Of a stretch of DNA of 64,000 nucleotides, positions 33,124 to 42,180 are shown piece after piece. Numbering within the stretch: the stretch's first letter is position 1; every line of letters starts with the position of its first letter. Location: the NCBI RefSeq assembly GCF_015711605.1, contig NZ_JABTEZ010000002.1, positions 744,001-808,000 of the forward strand, written 5' to 3'. Origin of the DNA: Planomonospora sp. ID67723 (GTDB taxonomy: Bacteria > Actinomycetota > Actinomycetes > Streptosporangiales > Streptosporangiaceae). Under the pieces are notes generated by a model. It was not told the DNA's origin, did no database searches, and was given only the letters and a program-made list of their open reading frames with translations. Position numbers and translations under genes: made by a program.

Positions 33124-36100
33124 GTGCTCGCGATCGGAGACGAGGAAGGGTCGGTGGACACCGTGCCCCGCATGCAGACGACCGCCGGGCGGTTGGCCCG
33201 GCTCGGTTTCTCCGACGGGGCCAGGGCCGAGCGGCTCCTCGACGAGCTCGGGCCCGACGCCGTCGGCGATCTCGCCTTGCTGGACTCCCTCGTCGGGACG
33301 GCGGATCCCGACCTGGCGCTCACCTCCCTCAACCGGCTCGCCGAGAAGGACCCTGGCGTTCTCGGGGCGCTCCGCGCCGACCCCGGCCTGCGGGCCGGCC
33401 TGCTCGGCGTCTTCGGCGTCAGCGCCGCCCTCGGGGAGCACGTGGTCCGCCATCCCGGGCACTGGCGGCTGCTGGAGGGGGAGCGGGCCGCCCGGCGGCC
33501 CTCCGCGGCCGAGCTCCGCGCCGAGCTGCTGACGGCGATCGGGGCCGAGCCCGACGACCCCGAGCCGCGCGCCCCGGACGCCTCCACCGCGACCCTGTCC
33601 GCGCTGCGCGTCGCCTACCGGGGCCGCCTGCTCCGCCTGGCCGCGCGGGACGTCACCGGCAGGGCGACGCTCGCCGAGGTCACCGCCGAACTGTCCGACC
33701 TGGCCGGAGCCGCGCTGGAGGCGGGGCTCGCCGTCGCCCGGGCCGAGCACGAGGAGTCCGGCTCGGTACGGCTGGCCGTCATCGGCATGGGCAAGTGCGG
33801 CGCCCGCGAGCTCAACTACATCAGCGACGTCGATGTGATCTTCGTGGCCGAGCCGTGCGAGAACGTTGACGAGACGAAGGCGATCCGGCTCGCCACCCGC
33901 CTGGCCCAGAGCATGATGCGCGCCTGCTCGGCCGCGACGCCCGAGGGATCGCTGTGGGAGGTGGACGCGGCGCTGCGCCCCGAGGGCAAGGCCGGGCCAC
34001 TGGTGCGGACCCTCGCCAGCCACCTGGCCTACTACCGGCGCTGGGCCAAGACCTGGGAGTTCCAGGCGCTGCTGAAGGCCCGGCCGGTCGCGGGGGATGC
34101 GGAGCTCGGCAACCGCTACGTCGACGCGACGGACGAGATGGTCTGGCAGGCCGCCACCCGGGAGAGGTTCGTCGAGGACGTGCAGGCCATGCGCCGGCGG
34201 GTGGAGGCCCACGTCCGGGCGGGGGAGGCCGAGCGGCAGATCAAGCTCGGCCCCGGCGGCCTGCGCGACATCGAGTTCGCCGTCCAGCTCCTGCAGCTCG
34301 TGCACGGCCGCCTGGACCCGCTGCTGCGCCGCCGCGCCACGCTGCCCGCTCTCGCCGCCCTGTCCCGGGGCGGCTACGTCGGGCGGGACGACGCCAGGGC
34401 GCTCGCCGAGGCGTACTGCTTCCTGCGCCAGGTCGAGCACCTGATCCAGCTGCACAGGCTCCGCCGTACGCACGTGGTGCCCGAGGGCGAGGGCGACCTG
34501 CGGCGGCTCGGCCGCGGCCTGGGCATGACCGCCGATCCGGTGGGGGAGTTCACCAGCCGGTGGCGGCGGCACGCGATGGAGGCCCGCCGCCTGCACGAGA
34601 AGCTGTTCTACCGGCCGCTGCTGCAGGCCGTGGCCCGGTTGCCCGAGTCGGAGGACCGCCTGTCCACCACCGCCGCCCAGGCCCGCCTGGAGGCCCTCGG
34701 CTACGCCGATCCCGCCGGGGCGCTGCGCCACATCAGCGCGCTGACCACCGGCGTCTCCCGCCGGGCGGCGATCCAGCGTACCCTGCTGCCGGTGATGCTG
34801 GGCTGGTTCGCCGACGCCCCGGACCCCGACGCCGGGCTGCTCGGCTTCCGCCAGGTCTCCGACAAGCTCGGCGCCACCTCGTGGTACCTGCGGCTGCTGC
34901 GCGACGAGACCGCGGCGGCCTCGCGCATGGCCCGGATCCTGGGCAGCAGCAGGTACGCCGCCGGGTTGCTGCTGCACGCCCCCGAGGCCGTCGCACTGCT
35001 CGGCTCCGACGCCGAGCTGGACGCCCGGCGCCCCGAGGCGCTGCTGGCCGAGGCCCGCGCCACGGTCGGCCGCTACCCCGGGCAGGCCGAGACCGCGGTG
35101 GCGGCCGTGCGCGCCCTGCGGCGCAGGGAGCTGTTCCGCACGGCGGTCGCCGACCTCACCGGCCACATCGGCATCGAGCAGGTCGGCCAGGCGCTGTCCG
35201 CGCTCAACGACGTGACGATCCAGGCCGCGCTGGACGCCGCGATCGCCAAGGTGGAGATGGAGCGCAGGATCCCGCTGGGCACCCGGTTCGCGGTGATCGC
35301 AATGGGCCGCCTGGGCGGGGTCGAGTGCTCCTACGGCAGCGACGCCGACGTGATGTTCGTCCACGAGCCGCTGCCGGGCGTGCCGGAGAAGGACGCCACG
35401 GACGCCGCGCACGCCGTCGCCAACGAGCTTCGCCGCCTGCTGGCCCTGCCCGCTCCCGACCCGCCGCTGCTCGTCGACCCCGGCCTGCGCCCGGAGGGCC
35501 GCCAGGGGCCGCTGGTCCGCACGCTGGCCTCCTACGCCGCCTACTACGAGCGCTGGTCGTCACCGTGGGAGTCGCAGGCGCTGCTGCGCGCCCGTTTCTG
35601 CGCCGGGGACGCCGAGCTCGGCGTCGGGCTGCTGCACCTGGCCGACCCGCTGCGCTACCCGGCCGAGGGGGTGAGCGACGCCGCCGTGCTGCAGATCCGC
35701 AAGCTGAAGGCGCGGATGGAGGCCGAACGGCTGCCGCGCGGGGCCGACCCCGCCCTGCACACCAAGCTCGGCCGGGGCGGCCTGTCGGACGTGGAGTGGG
35801 TGGCCCAGCTCCTGCAGCTCCGCCATGCGGGGCGACTGCCTTCCTTGCGGACCACCCGCACCCTGGAGGCGCTGCACGCGGCGGTCGCCGAGAAACTGCT
35901 CACCCCCGACGACGAGGCGGTGCTCGCCGACGCCTGGCGGTTCGCCTCCCGCATCCGTGACGCGATCGTCCTGGTCCGGGGCCGCGCGTCCGACTCCATT
36001 CCGGGGGACGTCCGCGAGCGCACGCTCGTCTCGCGTGCCCTCGGCTACCCGCCGGACGGCAGCGAGGACTTCGTGGACGACTACCGCCGGGTCACCCGCC

Positions 36101-36141
36101 GGGCCCGCGCCGTGGTGGAGCGCGTCTTCTACGAGGACTAA
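33124..36141 (+). CDS. glnE: Bifunctional glutamine synthetase adenylyltransferase / deadenylylase
   Basis: A 1005-residue cytosolic enzyme with two nucleotidyltransferase halves, each with a GlnD_UR_UTase-like helical domain. The deadenylylase half has the metal pair D235xD237 in YISDVDVIF; the adenylylase half has D740xD742 in YGSDADVMF. Conserved blocks KLGPGGLRDIEFAVQLLQL and KLGRGGLSDVEWVAQLLQL close each half. It adds and removes AMP on the Tyr of GlnA1 (Y402 here). The GTG at 33124 is placed by GGGGAGG 7 bases upstream, and it begins only 23 bp after the TnpB right end. It lies between glnA2 and glnA1 as in other actinobacteria. Confidence 0.96.
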   Translation: MLAIGDEEGSVDTVPRMQTTAGRLARLGFSDGARAERLLDELGPDAVGDLALLDSLVGTADPDLALTSLNRLAEKDPGVLGALRADPGLRAGLLGVFGVSAALGEHVVRHPGHWRLLEGERAARRPSAAELRAELLTAIGAEPDDPEPRAPDASTATLSALRVAYRGRLLRLAARDVTGRATLAEVTAELSDLAGAALEAGLAVARAEHEESGSVRLAVIGMGKCGARELNYISDVDVIFVAEPCENVDETKAIRLATRLAQSMMRACSAATPEGSLWEVDAALRPEGKAGPLVRTLASHLAYYRRWAKTWEFQALLKARPVAGDAELGNRYVDATDEMVWQAATRERFVEDVQAMRRRVEAHVRAGEAERQIKLGPGGLRDIEFAVQLLQLVHGRLDPLLRRRATLPALAALSRGGYVGRDDARALAEAYCFLRQVEHLIQLHRLRRTHVVPEGEGDLRRLGRGLGMTADPVGEFTSRWRRHAMEARRLHEKLFYRPLLQAVARLPESEDRLSTTAAQARLEALGYADPAGALRHISALTTGVSRRAAIQRTLLPVMLGWFADAPDPDAGLLGFRQVSDKLGATSWYLRLLRDETAAASRMARILGSSRYAAGLLLHAPEAVALLGSDAELDARRPEALLAEARATVGRYPGQAETAVAAVRALRRRELFRTAVADLTGHIGIEQVGQALSALNDVTIQAALDAAIAKVEMERRIPLGTRFAVIAMGRLGGVECSYGSDADVMFVHEPLPGVPEKDATDAAHAVANELRRLLALPAPDPPLLVDPGLRPEGRQGPLVRTLASYAAYYERWSSPWESQALLRARFCAGDAELGVGLLHLADPLRYPAEGVSDAAVLQIRKLKARMEAERLPRGADPALHTKLGRGGLSDVEWVAQLLQLRHAGRLPSLRTTRTLEALHAAVAEKLLTPDDEAVLADAWRFASRIRDAIVLVRGRASDSIPGDVRERTLVSRALGYPPDGSEDFVDDYRRVTRRARAVVERVFYED

Positions 36142-36260
36142 CCGGTTCCCGGAGGCGAGCGCCGACCGGCGGGTGGACCGGCGTCCCCGCGCCGCCGGGA
36201 TCGGCGTTCCTGTTGCGCAACGCCGGGACCGGCGTGTATCAACGATCCGGGTGATCTGCT

Positions 36261-37334
36261 TTGATATCCGTTTACGCCGACCTGGCCATCGGGCTGGTGC
36301 TGGCCTTCCTGCTGCTCTCGCTTCTGGTGAGCGGGATCAACGAGGCCTTCGTCCGCATGCTCGGGATCCGCAGCAAGTTCCTGTGGGCCTACCTCCGCGA
36401 CACCATGGACGGCGGCTCCTCGGAGGGCACGTCGTGGATCCCGTCGAAGATCGCTGATGTCTTCGCCAAGCTGCCCTTCTCGAAGGACGACCCGCGCCCC
36501 GAACACAGTCCTGACCCGGCTCCTTCCGTGGTCACGCCGATGCCGGTGGACCCGACGACCGTGCTGGCCGCCGAGGGGCCCGTTCCCGATGTCGACATGA
36601 CCGAGCGGCTCTACCGGCGGCTGCAGGAGATCGACCACCCCAACGGCGCGCGGACCACCATCTCCGACATCCCGCCCGAGCGCTTCTCCGGCGCGGTGAT
36701 GGAGCTGGTCGCCGCCGAGGAGGGCGGAGTGGAGGGCCTGCTGGTCAAGCTGGAGGCCATCCGCAGCCCGCTCGCGGGGCACCTGCGCGGCGTGTGGAAC
36801 GGCGCCGGGGAGGACCTGGCGAAGTTCCGCCGGGGGGTCGAGAACTGGTTCGACGGGGAGATGCAGCGCCTGTCCGGACTCTACCGGCGCTACGTCAAGT
36901 GGGTGGTGTTCGCGCTCGGGGTGACGCTGACGCTGCTGTTCAGCATGGACGCGCTGGAGTACGGCAAGACCCTGCTGCGGGACAACGCCTTCCGGGCCGG
37001 GGTGGCGGCCATCGCGGGCGGCAGCGAGGAGGGACTGACCGCCCTGAAGGACAAGTGCACCACCACCGGGGCCGCCGAGCCGTACGAGTGCGTGACCGAG
37101 TCCTTCAGCTCGCCCGCACTGGTGAAGATCTTCGACCACGCCATCGTGAGCATCACCGTCCCGCCGGACGGCGGCGATCCCTCCCTGAACTGGAACGGCG
37201 CCGTCTGGTGGGATCGGCTGATCACTCCCGGCCACTGGCCCGGCTACCTGCTCACCGCCGTCGCCCTGCTGTTCGGCGCCCCCTTCTGGTGGGACGTGCT
37301 GCGCCGCCTGACCGGCTTCCGCAACCGCGGCTGA
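36261..37334 (+). CDS. Membrane protein of unknown function
   Basis: 357 residues. An N-terminal helix (residues 6-27, LAIGLVLAFLLLSLLVSGINEAF), a hydrophilic middle of about 180 residues with a predicted helical stretch, a second helix (about 213-231, WVVFALGVTLTLLFSMDAL), an outside loop with three cysteines, and a C-terminal helix (GYLLTAVALLFGAPFWWDVLRRLTGFRNRG). The C-terminal WWDVLRRLTGFRN motif recurs in uncharacterised proteins of other actinomycetes and bacteria (from memory). A TTG at 36261 is the best start, after a weak GGTGAT; this is uncertain. It follows glnE by 119 bp. I do not recognise a function. Confidence 0.7.
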   Translation: MISVYADLAIGLVLAFLLLSLLVSGINEAFVRMLGIRSKFLWAYLRDTMDGGSSEGTSWIPSKIADVFAKLPFSKDDPRPEHSPDPAPSVVTPMPVDPTTVLAAEGPVPDVDMTERLYRRLQEIDHPNGARTTISDIPPERFSGAVMELVAAEEGGVEGLLVKLEAIRSPLAGHLRGVWNGAGEDLAKFRRGVENWFDGEMQRLSGLYRRYVKWVVFALGVTLTLLFSMDALEYGKTLLRDNAFRAGVAAIAGGSEEGLTALKDKCTTTGAAEPYECVTESFSSPALVKIFDHAIVSITVPPDGGDPSLNWNGAVWWDRLITPGHWPGYLLTAVALLFGAPFWWDVLRRLTGFRNRG

Positions 37335-37369
37335 CCGGTCGCCGGGCGCGGCCGGTCAGCCCGCGGCCC

Positions 37370-38224
37370 CTACCGCAACGCGGCGAGGATCCGGTCGACG
37401 TGACCCAGGGGCTCTGCGCCGACCGGCCGGAGCACCACGGTGTCCGCCCCGGCCTCCCACAGCGACCGGACGACGTCGGCGGCCTGAGCCGCGGAGCCCG
37501 CCGCCATCGGCACCTCCTCCGGCGCGATGCCCAGGAAGCCTCCCTGCTCCGTCGCGGCGGGCCGCACGGCCTCCCGGACCCGCTCGGGGTCGTCGTCGAC
37601 GTAGAGGTGGACGAAGACCACCATCTCGTGGTCGCCGCCGGTCTCGCCGACCAGCTTCCCGGCCTCCGCGACCCGCGCGGCGTCGAACCCCTCGGGCAGG
37701 ATCGTGCCCTGCGCCACCCGCCCGGACAGCTCCAGCGAGCGGGGCCGCACCACCCCGGCCAGGATCGGCGGCGGCACGGCGGGCGGGTGCACCAGGCTCA
37801 CCCCGTCGAGCCGTACGGCGCGGCCCTCGGTGGTGACCGTCTCGCCGCGCAGCAGCGCCCGCACCGCGACGATGGTCTCCTCCAGCAGTGTCAGCGGCGA
37901 CGGGGCGAGGGCGCCCACCCGGCGCATCCAGTCCTGTACACCGTGACCGATTCCGGCGGCGAGCCGGTGAGGGTGCACCCGGGCCAGGTTGCCCAGCTCC
38001 ATGGCGAGCAGGGCGGGGTTGCGCAGCGGTGCGGGCGCGATGCCGATGCCGACGCGGAGCCGCTCGGTGACGGCGAGCGCGGTGGCCGCCGAGGAGATCG
38101 ACCCCGTCCAGCCCAGGTCCTCCACCACCCACAGATCGTCGGCCTCGGCGGCGTCCAGGTGGCGGGCGAAGGGGATGAGGGACTCGGGGGGAAGATCGCG
38201 TTCGAACATGACGCCCAGGCGCAT
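37370..38224 (-). CDS. LLM-class (F420/FMN) flavin-dependent oxidoreductase
   Basis: 284 residues with the luciferase-like monooxygenase TIM barrel: MRLGVMFERDLPPESL, DLWVVEDLGWTG, RVGIGIAPAPLRNPALLAMELGNL and GIGHGVQDWMRRVG. In actinomycetes many such proteins use F420 and cannot be told from FMN enzymes by sequence alone. The ATG at 38224 is preferred over the GTG at 38236 because GAGGAGAG lies 6 bases before it. It is a single gene, convergent with the membrane protein at 36261. The substrate is unknown. Confidence 0.9.
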   Translation of the reverse strand: MRLGVMFERDLPPESLIPFARHLDAAEADDLWVVEDLGWTGSISSAATALAVTERLRVGIGIAPAPLRNPALLAMELGNLARVHPHRLAAGIGHGVQDWMRRVGALAPSPLTLLEETIVAVRALLRGETVTTEGRAVRLDGVSLVHPPAVPPPILAGVVRPRSLELSGRVAQGTILPEGFDAARVAEAGKLVGETGGDHEMVVFVHLYVDDDPERVREAVRPAATEQGGFLGIAPEEVPMAAGSAAQAADVVRSLWEAGADTVVLRPVGAEPLGHVDRILAALR

Positions 38225-38357
38225 GTCTCTCCTCACGGTGGACTGCGGGAACTCGAGGTAGCAGGGGCCGGTCTCCAGGGAATACTCACGATAGGTCCCG
38301 CGTGGACACCGCGGACAGAGCCCGCGGGACCGCCCTCGACCCGGCCCGGCGGGAGGC

Positions 38358-38951
38358 TCAGAGATAGCGGAAGTACCCGGCGAAGTCGTCGAGCCGGGTG
38401 AGCGGGTCGATCCGGATCTCGGTGCCGGTCCGCAACGCGTTGATCATCTTGCCCTGTCCGATGTAGACGCCGACGTGGTGGGTCTTGATCCTGCGCCGGT
38501 TCACCGTGCCGTAGAAGACGAGATCGCCCGGACGCGCCCTGGCCGCCGGGATCCTGGTGAGCCGCCGGACGTGGTCGTCGGTGTTGCCCGGGCCCAGGAC
38601 GTCGCGGCCGTAGGCCAGGTGGTAGACCCATCTGGCCAGTCCGGAGCAGTCGAGCCCGAGCGTCCCGGCGGCCGGGCACGGCCTGATCGAGCCCCGGTAG
38701 CCCCGGCACGTGCCCAGGGACGGGCCCGGGTCCTCGCGGTGGCCGCCGCCCCAGGAGTAGGGGATGGGCCCGCCCCGCCAGCCGGGCTGGCCGTGCCCGG
38801 CGTGGATGGCGTGGGCGACGGCGGTCAGCCGGTTGAGGGCGGCGGGCAGGACCGGCACCGAGGCGCTCGCCGCCGGCAGGAGCGCCGCGAGCACTCCCGC
38901 CAGGGCGGCCCAGGGGCGGCGCCCGAGCGCCCGCGCGGAGACCTCGGCCAC
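38358..38951 (-). CDS. Secreted NlpC/P60 cell-wall peptidase
   Basis: 197 residues. An N-terminal signal peptide (RPWAALAGVLAALLPAASA) is followed by a single NlpC/P60 domain of about 140 residues with the catalytic Cys102 in GLDCSGLARWVYH and His159 in THHVGVYIG. Such enzymes cut gamma-D-glutamyl-meso-diaminopimelate bonds in peptidoglycan stem peptides. The insert GHREDPGPSLGTCRGYRGSIRPC before the active site adds two cysteines that may form a disulfide. The GTG at 38951 is the only start that keeps the full signal peptide. No cell-wall binding domain is attached. Confidence 0.9.
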   Translation of the reverse strand: MAEVSARALGRRPWAALAGVLAALLPAASASVPVLPAALNRLTAVAHAIHAGHGQPGWRGGPIPYSWGGGHREDPGPSLGTCRGYRGSIRPCPAAGTLGLDCSGLARWVYHLAYGRDVLGPGNTDDHVRRLTRIPAARARPGDLVFYGTVNRRRIKTHHVGVYIGQGKMINALRTGTEIRIDPLTRLDDFAGYFRYL

Positions 38952-39115
38952 TCCGGTTCACCCCGTCCCGTCACCCTGAATCAGGGTTCATTCTGCCGGA
39001 CGCTCCGCTGTTCCGCGTCGGAGGCGGTACGGCTCCGCGTGCCGGTCCGGGATCGCGGGGAGCGCCGTACCGGAGCCGTTTCGCGGCTCCTGCCCGGGCG
39101 CCTGGAGGGCGTCGC

Positions 39116-39325
39116 TCAGTCGCAGTCGTCGATGTCGACGTCGACCTTCTTCTTCTTGGGCTTCGACGGCTTCCGGTCCGCCGAGGAGTCCGCGGCTGAC
39201 CGGGTGAAGGGGGCTGCCGCCGTACTGACCGAGGCGGCGCACGCCTCATCGTCCGCGCTGCAGGCGACGAGCGAGGACAGGGCGATGACGATGACGCCGG
39301 CGGTGGTGGCGACGGTGCGGAACAC
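39116..39325 (-). CDS. Small lipoprotein, unknown function
   Basis: 69 residues. A signal peptide with a lipobox (VIALSSLVAC) at Cys22 and a short hydrophilic tail ending KPKKKKVDVDIDDCD, with a basic stretch followed by an acidic one. GGGAG lies about 10 bases before the GTG at 39325. It sits next to the perfect TATTGATATCAATA palindrome, which is probably its operator or that of the divergent MBL gene. No family recognised. Confidence 0.65.
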   Translation of the reverse strand: MFRTVATTAGVIVIALSSLVACSADDEACAASVSTAAAPFTRSAADSSADRKPSKPKKKKVDVDIDDCD

Positions 39326-39363
39326 GGTGTTCGTTCTCCCGGTTGTGCGTTCGGTTAATGCCT

Positions 39364-39377
39364 TATTGATATCAATA
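39364..39377. promoter_or_regulatory. Perfect 14-bp AT-rich palindrome
   Basis: TATTGATATCAATA reads the same on both strands and stands out against the GC-rich surroundings. It lies 39 bp upstream of the lipoprotein start and about 150 bp before the MBL gene, in a gap without other genes. Dyads of this kind are typical operators (for example of MarR-type proteins), but no such regulator is adjacent. Confidence 0.55.
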
Positions 39378-39526
39378 GTGACTTGTAGAGGGCTTTCGTC
39401 TCACTTGCATCGGCGATGCGGTGACGGCGGAGGCCGGGGGCCGCTGACCGGCGACCGCGTCGCAGAGTCTTCTCCCAGGTCGGCCTGCCGGCATCGCCCG
39501 GGGCGTCCGGCCGTAGAGTGAACAAC

Positions 39527-40270
39527 ATGCGGATCACCGTCTTGGGCGGCTGCGGCGCATGGCCCGCAGCCGGACAGGCATGCAGCGGCTACCTGGTGGA
39601 GCAGGACGGGTTCCGCGTCCTGGTGGATCCGGGCTACGCCACCCTGCCCCGGTTGCTGGAGCTGACGGCCGCGGACGAGATCGATGCGGTGCTGGTCAGC
39701 CACGGTCATCCGGATCACTGCGCCGACCTGCATCCGCTGCTGCGCGCCCGGGCACTCGCCGGTGACCCGCCTCCCGCGCTGCCGGTGTACTCACTGCCCG
39801 GCGCCCTCACCGCGATCCTCGCCCTCGACGGGCCGGGGTCCCTTCGCGACGCCTACCGGGTGCACGAGTTCACCGCCGGCGGCCGGTTCGAGGTCGGCCC
39901 CTTCCGGGTGGACACCTGGCTGCTCCCGCACTGGGTGCCGAACGCCGGTCTGCGGCTGTCCGCCGACGGACGGGTGCTGTCCTACACCGGAGACACCGGA
40001 CCCAGCCCCGACCTGACCGCCCTGGCCCGCGACGCCGACGTCTTCCTCGCCGAGGCCACGTACGCCGAGCGCGTACCCGAGCATTCCGCCCGGTACCTGT
40101 CGAGCGCCCGGCAGGCGGGTGAGAACGCCGCCGAAGCCGGCGTCGGGAAGCTGCTGCTCACCCACCTGTGGCCCGGGACAGACCCGGAGACGATCGAGGA
40201 AGCCGCCCGGCGGGGCTTCTCCGGAGAGATCGAAGTCGCCCGCGGCGGCCTGCACGTCGATCTGGGCTGA
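39527..40270 (+). CDS. MBL-fold metallo-hydrolase (RNase Z-like)
   Basis: 247 residues, one metallo-beta-lactamase domain. The metal motif is H59-G-H61-P-D63-H64, with later ligands in SYTGDTGPSPDL and in LLTHLWPGTD. RNase Z/ElaC-like proteins of this length include cyclic-nucleotide phosphodiesterases and hydrolases of unknown substrate. The ATG at 39527 is chosen because TAGAGT lies seven bases upstream (leaderless type) and MRITVLGGCGAWP is the usual start. It is convergent with glnA1. Its role is unknown. Confidence 0.88.
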   Translation: MRITVLGGCGAWPAAGQACSGYLVEQDGFRVLVDPGYATLPRLLELTAADEIDAVLVSHGHPDHCADLHPLLRARALAGDPPPALPVYSLPGALTAILALDGPGSLRDAYRVHEFTAGGRFEVGPFRVDTWLLPHWVPNAGLRLSADGRVLSYTGDTGPSPDLTALARDADVFLAEATYAERVPEHSARYLSSARQAGENAAEAGVGKLLLTHLWPGTDPETIEEAARRGFSGEIEVARGGLHVDLG

Positions 40271-40280
40271 GGGCTGAGGC

Positions 40281-40308
40281 GGACGGCACGGCGCTCGATG
40301 TGCCGTCC
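40281..40308 (+). terminator. Stem-loop after the MBL gene
   Basis: Perfect 9-bp arms GGACGGCAC and GTGCCGTCC with a 10-base loop begin 10 bases after the stop codon. Confidence 0.65.
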
Positions 40309-40383
40309 GGTACGCACAACGCGGTGGACGACGAGCCGCTGCCTGGTGCCGTCGTTCCCGGGCCGGCCACCGCGGTGACGCTG

Positions 40384-40411
40384 CTGACCGGTGGCAACTG
40401 ACCGGTGGCAA
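40384..40411. repeat. Tandem 14-bp duplication
   Basis: CTGACCGGTGGCAA occurs twice in direct succession in the 324-bp gap between the MBL gene and glnA1. Apart from this repeat and the two stem-loops annotated here, I see nothing coding in that gap. Confidence 0.8.
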
Positions 40412-40455
40412 CGGTGCACAAGCCGGTGCGTGAAAGCTCGAACGCATGATGCGGA

Positions 40456-40492
40456 AAGCCCGTGACAAGGCGCACGACCCTGTCACGGGCTT
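40456..40492 (-). terminator. Stem-loop after glnA1 (bidirectional)
   Basis: A 12-bp perfect stem (AAGCCCGTGACA with its complement) and a 13-base loop lie about 100 bases after the glnA1 stop, between convergent genes. Confidence 0.7.
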
Positions 40493-40594
40493 CCGGTTCC
40501 ACGACGTGCATCATCCCCGCGTCGCTCCTGATCGCCTCAGGTGCGGGCGCCGAGGCCGTCCGGGCCGCCCACGGCATGTGAGCGCCGGAACCGG

Positions 40595-42019
40595 TCAGAC
40601 GTCGTAGTAGAGCTCGAACTCGTGCGGGTGCGGGCGCAGGCGGATCGGGTCGACCTCGTTCTCCCGCTTGTAGGAGATCCAGGTCTCGATCAGGTCGGGC
40701 GTGAAGACGCCGCCCTCCAGCAGGTACTCGTGGTCGGCCTCCAGGGCGGCCAGCACCTCCGACAGCGAGCCGGGGACCTGCGGGATGTTGCGGGCCTCCT
40801 CCGGCGGGAGCTCGTAGAGGTCCTTGTCGACCGGCTCGACCGGCTCGATCTTGTTGCGGATGCCGTCGATGCCGGCCATCAGCTGGGCGGCGAAGGCGAA
40901 GTACGGGTTGCAGGAGGGGTCCGGCACGCGGAACTCGATGCGCTTGGCCTTCGGGTTGGAGCCCGTGATCGGGATGCGGATGCAGGCCGAGCGGTTGCGC
41001 TGGGAGTAGACCAGGTTGACCGGGGCCTCGTAGCCGGGGACCAGGCGGTGGTAGGAGTTGACCGTCGGGTTGGTGAAGGCCAGCAGCGACGGGGCGTGCT
41101 TGAGCAGACCGCCGATGTAGTAGCGGGCGGTGTCGGACAGGCCCGCGTAGCCGACCTCGTCGTAGAAGAGCGGCTCGCCGTCCTTCCACAGCGACTGGTG
41201 GCAGTGCATGCCGGAGCCGTTGTCGCCGAAGATCGGCTTGGGCATGAAGGTGACCGTGTGGCCGTACTCCAGGGCCGTGCTCTTGACGATGTACTTGTAC
41301 AGCATCAGGGTGTCGGCGGCCTTGAGCAGCGTGTTGAACCGGAAGTCGATCTCGGCCTGGCCGGCGGTGCCCACCTCGTGGTGCTGCATCTCCACGTCGA
41401 TGCCCGCGTCGATGAGACGGCGGACCATCTCCGAGCGCAGGTCGGTGAAGTGGTCCATCGGCGGCACCGGGAAGTAGCCGCCCTTGAAGCGCGGCTTGTA
41501 GCCGAGGTTGCCGCCCTCCTGGGCCTTGCCGGTGTTCCAGGCGCCCTCGATGGAGTCGATGTGGTAGTAGCTCGTGTGCGCGCTGGTCTCGAACCGCACG
41601 TCGTCGAAGATGTAGAACTCGGCCTCGGGGCCGAAGTAGACGGTGTCGGCGATGCCGGTGCCCCGGAGGTACTCCTCGGCCTTGCGGGCGACGTTGCGCG
41701 GGTCGCGGCTGTAGGCCTCGCCCGTCAGCGGGTCGTGCACGAAGAAGTTGAGGTTGAGCGTCTTGTGGGCGCGGAAGGGATCCAGGACGGCGGTGGAAGG
41801 GTCGGGCAGCAGCAGCATGTCCGACTCGTGGATGGCCTGGAAACCGCGGATGGAGGAGCCGTCGAACATCAGGCCGTCGGTGAAGACGCTCGCTCCGAAG
41901 TTCTCCGACGGGAAGGTGAAGTGGTGTGTCGTCCCGGGCAGGTCGGTGAACCTGACATCGACGAACTGTACGCCTTCGTCCTTGATGAACTTCAGGACGT
42001 CGTCGGCGGAGTTGAACAC
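40595..42019 (-). CDS. glnA1: Glutamine synthetase type I, GlnA1 (adenylylated)
   Basis: 474 residues, the dodecameric class I-beta enzyme: beta-grasp with [15 protein letters not shown], latch HDPLTGE, metal site [41 protein letters not shown] and the adenylylation loop [10 protein letters not shown] with Tyr402. It is the main ammonium-assimilating enzyme and the target of GlnE. The GTG at 42019 has GGGAGG about 5 bases upstream. Upstream, four GlnR-like half sites with exact 6-base spacing lie at 42070-42107, so it is probably under GlnR control. It lies next to an RDD protein, as in mycobacteria. Confidence 0.97.
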   Translation of the reverse strand: MFNSADDVLKFIKDEGVQFVDVRFTDLPGTTHHFTFPSENFGASVFTDGLMFDGSSIRGFQAIHESDMLLLPDPSTAVLDPFRAHKTLNLNFFVHDPLTGEAYSRDPRNVARKAEEYLRGTGIADTVYFGPEAEFYIFDDVRFETSAHTSYYHIDSIEGAWNTGKAQEGGNLGYKPRFKGGYFPVPPMDHFTDLRSEMVRRLIDAGIDVEMQHHEVGTAGQAEIDFRFNTLLKAADTLMLYKYIVKSTALEYGHTVTFMPKPIFGDNGSGMHCHQSLWKDGEPLFYDEVGYAGLSDTARYYIGGLLKHAPSLLAFTNPTVNSYHRLVPGYEAPVNLVYSQRNRSACIRIPITGSNPKAKRIEFRVPDPSCNPYFAFAAQLMAGIDGIRNKIEPVEPVDKDLYELPPEEARNIPQVPGSLSEVLAALEADHEYLLEGGVFTPDLIETWISYKRENEVDPIRLRPHPHEFELYYDV

Positions 42020-42069
42020 GCGAACCTCCCAAGGGGCACGGGCTATCGGACCGAACGTAGGCCTGTGCC

Positions 42070-42107
42070 GTTACCGCCCCGTGTCTCGATTGTTTCACCC
42101 GTGTTAA
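42070..42107 (-). promoter_or_regulatory. Four-half-site GlnR box upstream of glnA1
   Basis: On the minus strand TTAAC, GAAAC, GACAC and GTAAC follow each other with exactly six bases between each. The GlnR consensus is gTnAc-n6-GaAAc repeated; the first pair matches well and the second with one mismatch per half. The site lies 50-90 bp upstream of the glnA1 GTG. Confidence 0.65.
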
Positions 42108-42180
42108 GGGACGCCGCCTCCACGCTAACCCCGGAACCGGCCCACGCCCTCCACGGCGACCCTTCTTTTGCCAGAGGTTT

